Shown: piece after piece, positions 62,704-64,000 of the stretch
Position numbering within the stretch: position 1 is the stretch's first letter
How the letters are laid out: the number at the start of each line of letters is the position of its first letter
NCBI RefSeq assembly: GCF_025567625.1
Contig: NZ_JAOQJC010000002.1
Location: 186,001-250,000 of the forward strand
DNA from: Paenibacillus sp. J5C2022
GTDB lineage: Bacteria > Bacillota > Bacilli > Paenibacillales > Paenibacillaceae
Direction of reading: 5' to 3'
Length of the DNA: 64,000 bases
Position numbers and translations under genes: made by a program
The notes under the pieces: model-generated
What the model saw: only the letters and a program-made list of their open reading frames with translations
The model's database searches: none
Told to the model about the DNA's origin: nothing

Positions 62704-63420
62704 ATGGAAGCGTTGGAAAGATTTTTGTGGTACCCGCTGGAGGATTTGCCCTTTATTGTGCTGGTTTTGATTATCGCGTTCACCGTGCATGAATTCGCGC
62801 ATGCCTACAGTGCGTATAAATTCGGAGACGATACGGCTTATAAGGAAGGCCGAGTAACGCTGAATCCAGCCGTGCATCTGGATGTGCTGGGAACCGCGTT
62901 GCTGCTTATTGCCGGATTTGGCTGGGCGAAGCCGGTTCCCGTCAATCCATCCCGGTTCAAGAACCGGAAGCTGATGGGCGTAATCGTCTCGGCGGTCGGA
63001 CCTTTGAGCAATCTGTTGATCGCTGTAGTCGGAATGTTTATTCTCTATTTGCTGGATGCGACAGGCTTGCTCCATGCAGGCTCGCAAGGCGTGTATATGG
63101 CTCTTGTTCATTTCTTTTACTATTTAATAACCATTAATTTGCTGCTGTTCATTTTCAATCTTATTCCCCTGCCGCCATTGGACGGCTATCGGATTATATC
63201 GGATTTGCTTCCGTTGCGGATACGTTACAAGATGGAGCAGCACATTCATTGGGGCATGATCATCTTTTTGCTAATGGTCTTTATCCCTCCGCTTCGTCAA
63301 TATACGTTAACGCCGATACTGGGACTCAGTACGGACATCTTCTTTGCTTTGATTGATTTGTTTAACGGCGTTTTCGGACCGCTGAATTGGCGGGACTTTA
63401 TCATGGATTTCTATGCATGA
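62704..63420 (+). CDS. site-2 protease family membrane peptidase (M50)
   Basis: A 238-residue zinc membrane protease. The zinc motif HEFAH is in the first segment (FTVHEFAHAYSAYKFGD) and the third ligand in NLIPLPPLDGYRI. Four to six membrane segments. No PDZ domain, so it is of the short group III type. Substrate is unknown. ATG at 62704, with a weak TAGGTGA ahead and tight spacing to prmA, implies translational coupling. It is inserted between prmA and rsmE, which are neighbours in B. subtilis. Confidence 0.9.
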   Translation: MEALERFLWYPLEDLPFIVLVLIIAFTVHEFAHAYSAYKFGDDTAYKEGRVTLNPAVHLDVLGTALLLIAGFGWAKPVPVNPSRFKNRKLMGVIVSAVGPLSNLLIAVVGMFILYLLDATGLLHAGSQGVYMALVHFFYYLITINLLLFIFNLIPLPPLDGYRIISDLLPLRIRYKMEQHIHWGMIIFLLMVFIPPLRQYTLTPILGLSTDIFFALIDLFNGVFGPLNWRDFIMDFYA

Positions 63421-63471
63421 ACCATGCTATGATGAACAATGGAATTGAGACGCAAGGGTGGTTGACTATCG

Positions 63472-64000
63472 GTGCAGAGATATTTTGTAACACCGCCGCA
63501 GCTTCAGGGGGGCACATTCGCCATAACGGGCGACGATGCCCGGCATATCGTTAAAGTGATGAGGATGAAGCCTGACGATAAAATATACGTAAGCGACGGG
63601 CAGTCGAATTCTGGCATAGCCGTAATTAGAGAGATAACTGCTGATACTGTGCTGGTCGAGCTGGAGAAGCTGCTGGAAAGCAGCAGCGAGCCGGCTTGGT
63701 CGGTTACGATCGCGCAGAGTCTGCCCAAAGGCGACAAGATGGAGCTGGTCATACAGAAGGGGACGGAGATCGGAGCCTGCGCTTTCGCTCCGTTCCAATC
63801 GGAGCGGATGATCGTGCAATACGACGCCCGCAAGGAAGCGAAGCGGCTGGAGCGATGGGGGAAAATCGCGAAGGAAGCCGCTGAGCAATGTCATCGCGAC
63901 CGCATACCCGCCATTGAAGGGGTGCGAAGCTGGAAGGAGCTGCTCCAGTTGATCGGCAGCTTCGATCTGGCTTTGTTTTGTTATGAGGAGGAAGGAAAAG
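63472..64000 (+). CDS. rsmE: 16S rRNA m3U1498 methyltransferase RsmE, 5' part
   Basis: The open frame from GTG at 63472 runs off the window after 176 codons. It starts VQRYFVTPPQLQGGTFAITG and shows DDARHIVKVMRMKPDDKIYV (N-terminal PUA-like domain), then SLPKGDKMELVIQKGTEIGA and KEAAEQCHRDRIPAI, both hallmarks of RsmE of the SPOUT class. It methylates U1498 in 16S rRNA. AAGGGTGG lies 11 nt upstream. The place after prmA is as in B. subtilis. The 3' end, including the SAM knot, is missing only because of the window edge. Confidence 0.93.
   Translation, partial: MQRYFVTPPQLQGGTFAITGDDARHIVKVMRMKPDDKIYVSDGQSNSGIAVIREITADTVLVELEKLLESSSEPAWSVTIAQSLPKGDKMELVIQKGTEIGACAFAPFQSERMIVQYDARKEAKRLERWGKIAKEAAEQCHRDRIPAIEGVRSWKELLQLIGSFDLALFCYEEEGK

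Overview
The window reads as chromosomal DNA of a spore-forming, naturally competence-capable low-to-mid GC Firmicute. Paenibacillaceae, probably Paenibacillus or a close relative, fits best. The evidence is direct: strong GGAGG-type ribosome sites, frequent TTG and GTG starts, spore genes (gpr, spoIIP, a yqxA-like gene, a YjcZ-type peptide), a leuS T-box, a CIRCE element and a ytpB terpene synthase. The gene order from comER to rsmE is the Bacillales order with several extra genes slotted in. No tRNA, rRNA, prophage or CRISPR array was seen.

Layout. Positions 1-6400: an edge palindrome, a methyltransferase, a cold-shock protein, an MFS permease, ytpB, pfkA and a secreted DUF4015 protein. Positions 6500-13100: a YitT membrane protein, the RNA helicase cshA, a YesL-like protein, 6S RNA with its own promoter, a DUF1499-like protein, tpx, a rhomboid protease and a GltC-like LysR regulator. 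Positions 13100-20200: YugP-type protease with a MerR regulator, then an operon of ammonium channel, GlnD-like DUF294 protein and DnaQ-like exonuclease behind two GlnR/TnrA-like boxes, a JAMM protease, an MFS exporter and a ResA-like thioredoxin. Positions 20200-30100: cimA, dinB, ferredoxin, a MITE-like element, an L,D-transpeptidase, a 45-codon small ORF, pyrD (class 2), a RelQ-type alarmone synthetase, an RsmF-type methyltransferase and an RsuA-family pseudouridine synthase.

Positions 30100-36000 are the most accessory part: a YjcZ-type peptide, a DEAD-box helicase whose tail is built from 24-bp tandem repeats, a CynX-type permease, a second MITE-like element, copies of a 20-25 bp motif, an IS1595-type transposase relative with a disturbed catalytic site, and a 14-bp tandem repeat just ahead of the leuS promoter and T-box. 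Positions 36000-48400 hold leuS, comER divergent from comEA, then metY, comEB and comEC, an ECF sigma/anti-sigma pair with its own ECF-type promoter, holA and rpsT. Positions 48700-60200 hold gpr, spoIIP, yqxA-like, lepA, hemW, a GNAT acetyltransferase and hrcA-grpE-dnaK-dnaJ under CIRCE control. Positions 60200-61200 carry no convincing gene but three kinds of repeats. The window closes with two small proteins, prmA, an M50 protease and the 5' part of rsmE.

Functionally the window combines core housekeeping (glycolysis, pyrimidine and isoleucine precursor synthesis, translation, DNA replication and repair), stress response, competence and sporulation. The least described unit is the amt-DUF294-exonuclease operon. 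The most unusual DNA is the repeat-bearing stretches at 33.5-35.6 kb and 60.6-61.1 kb.
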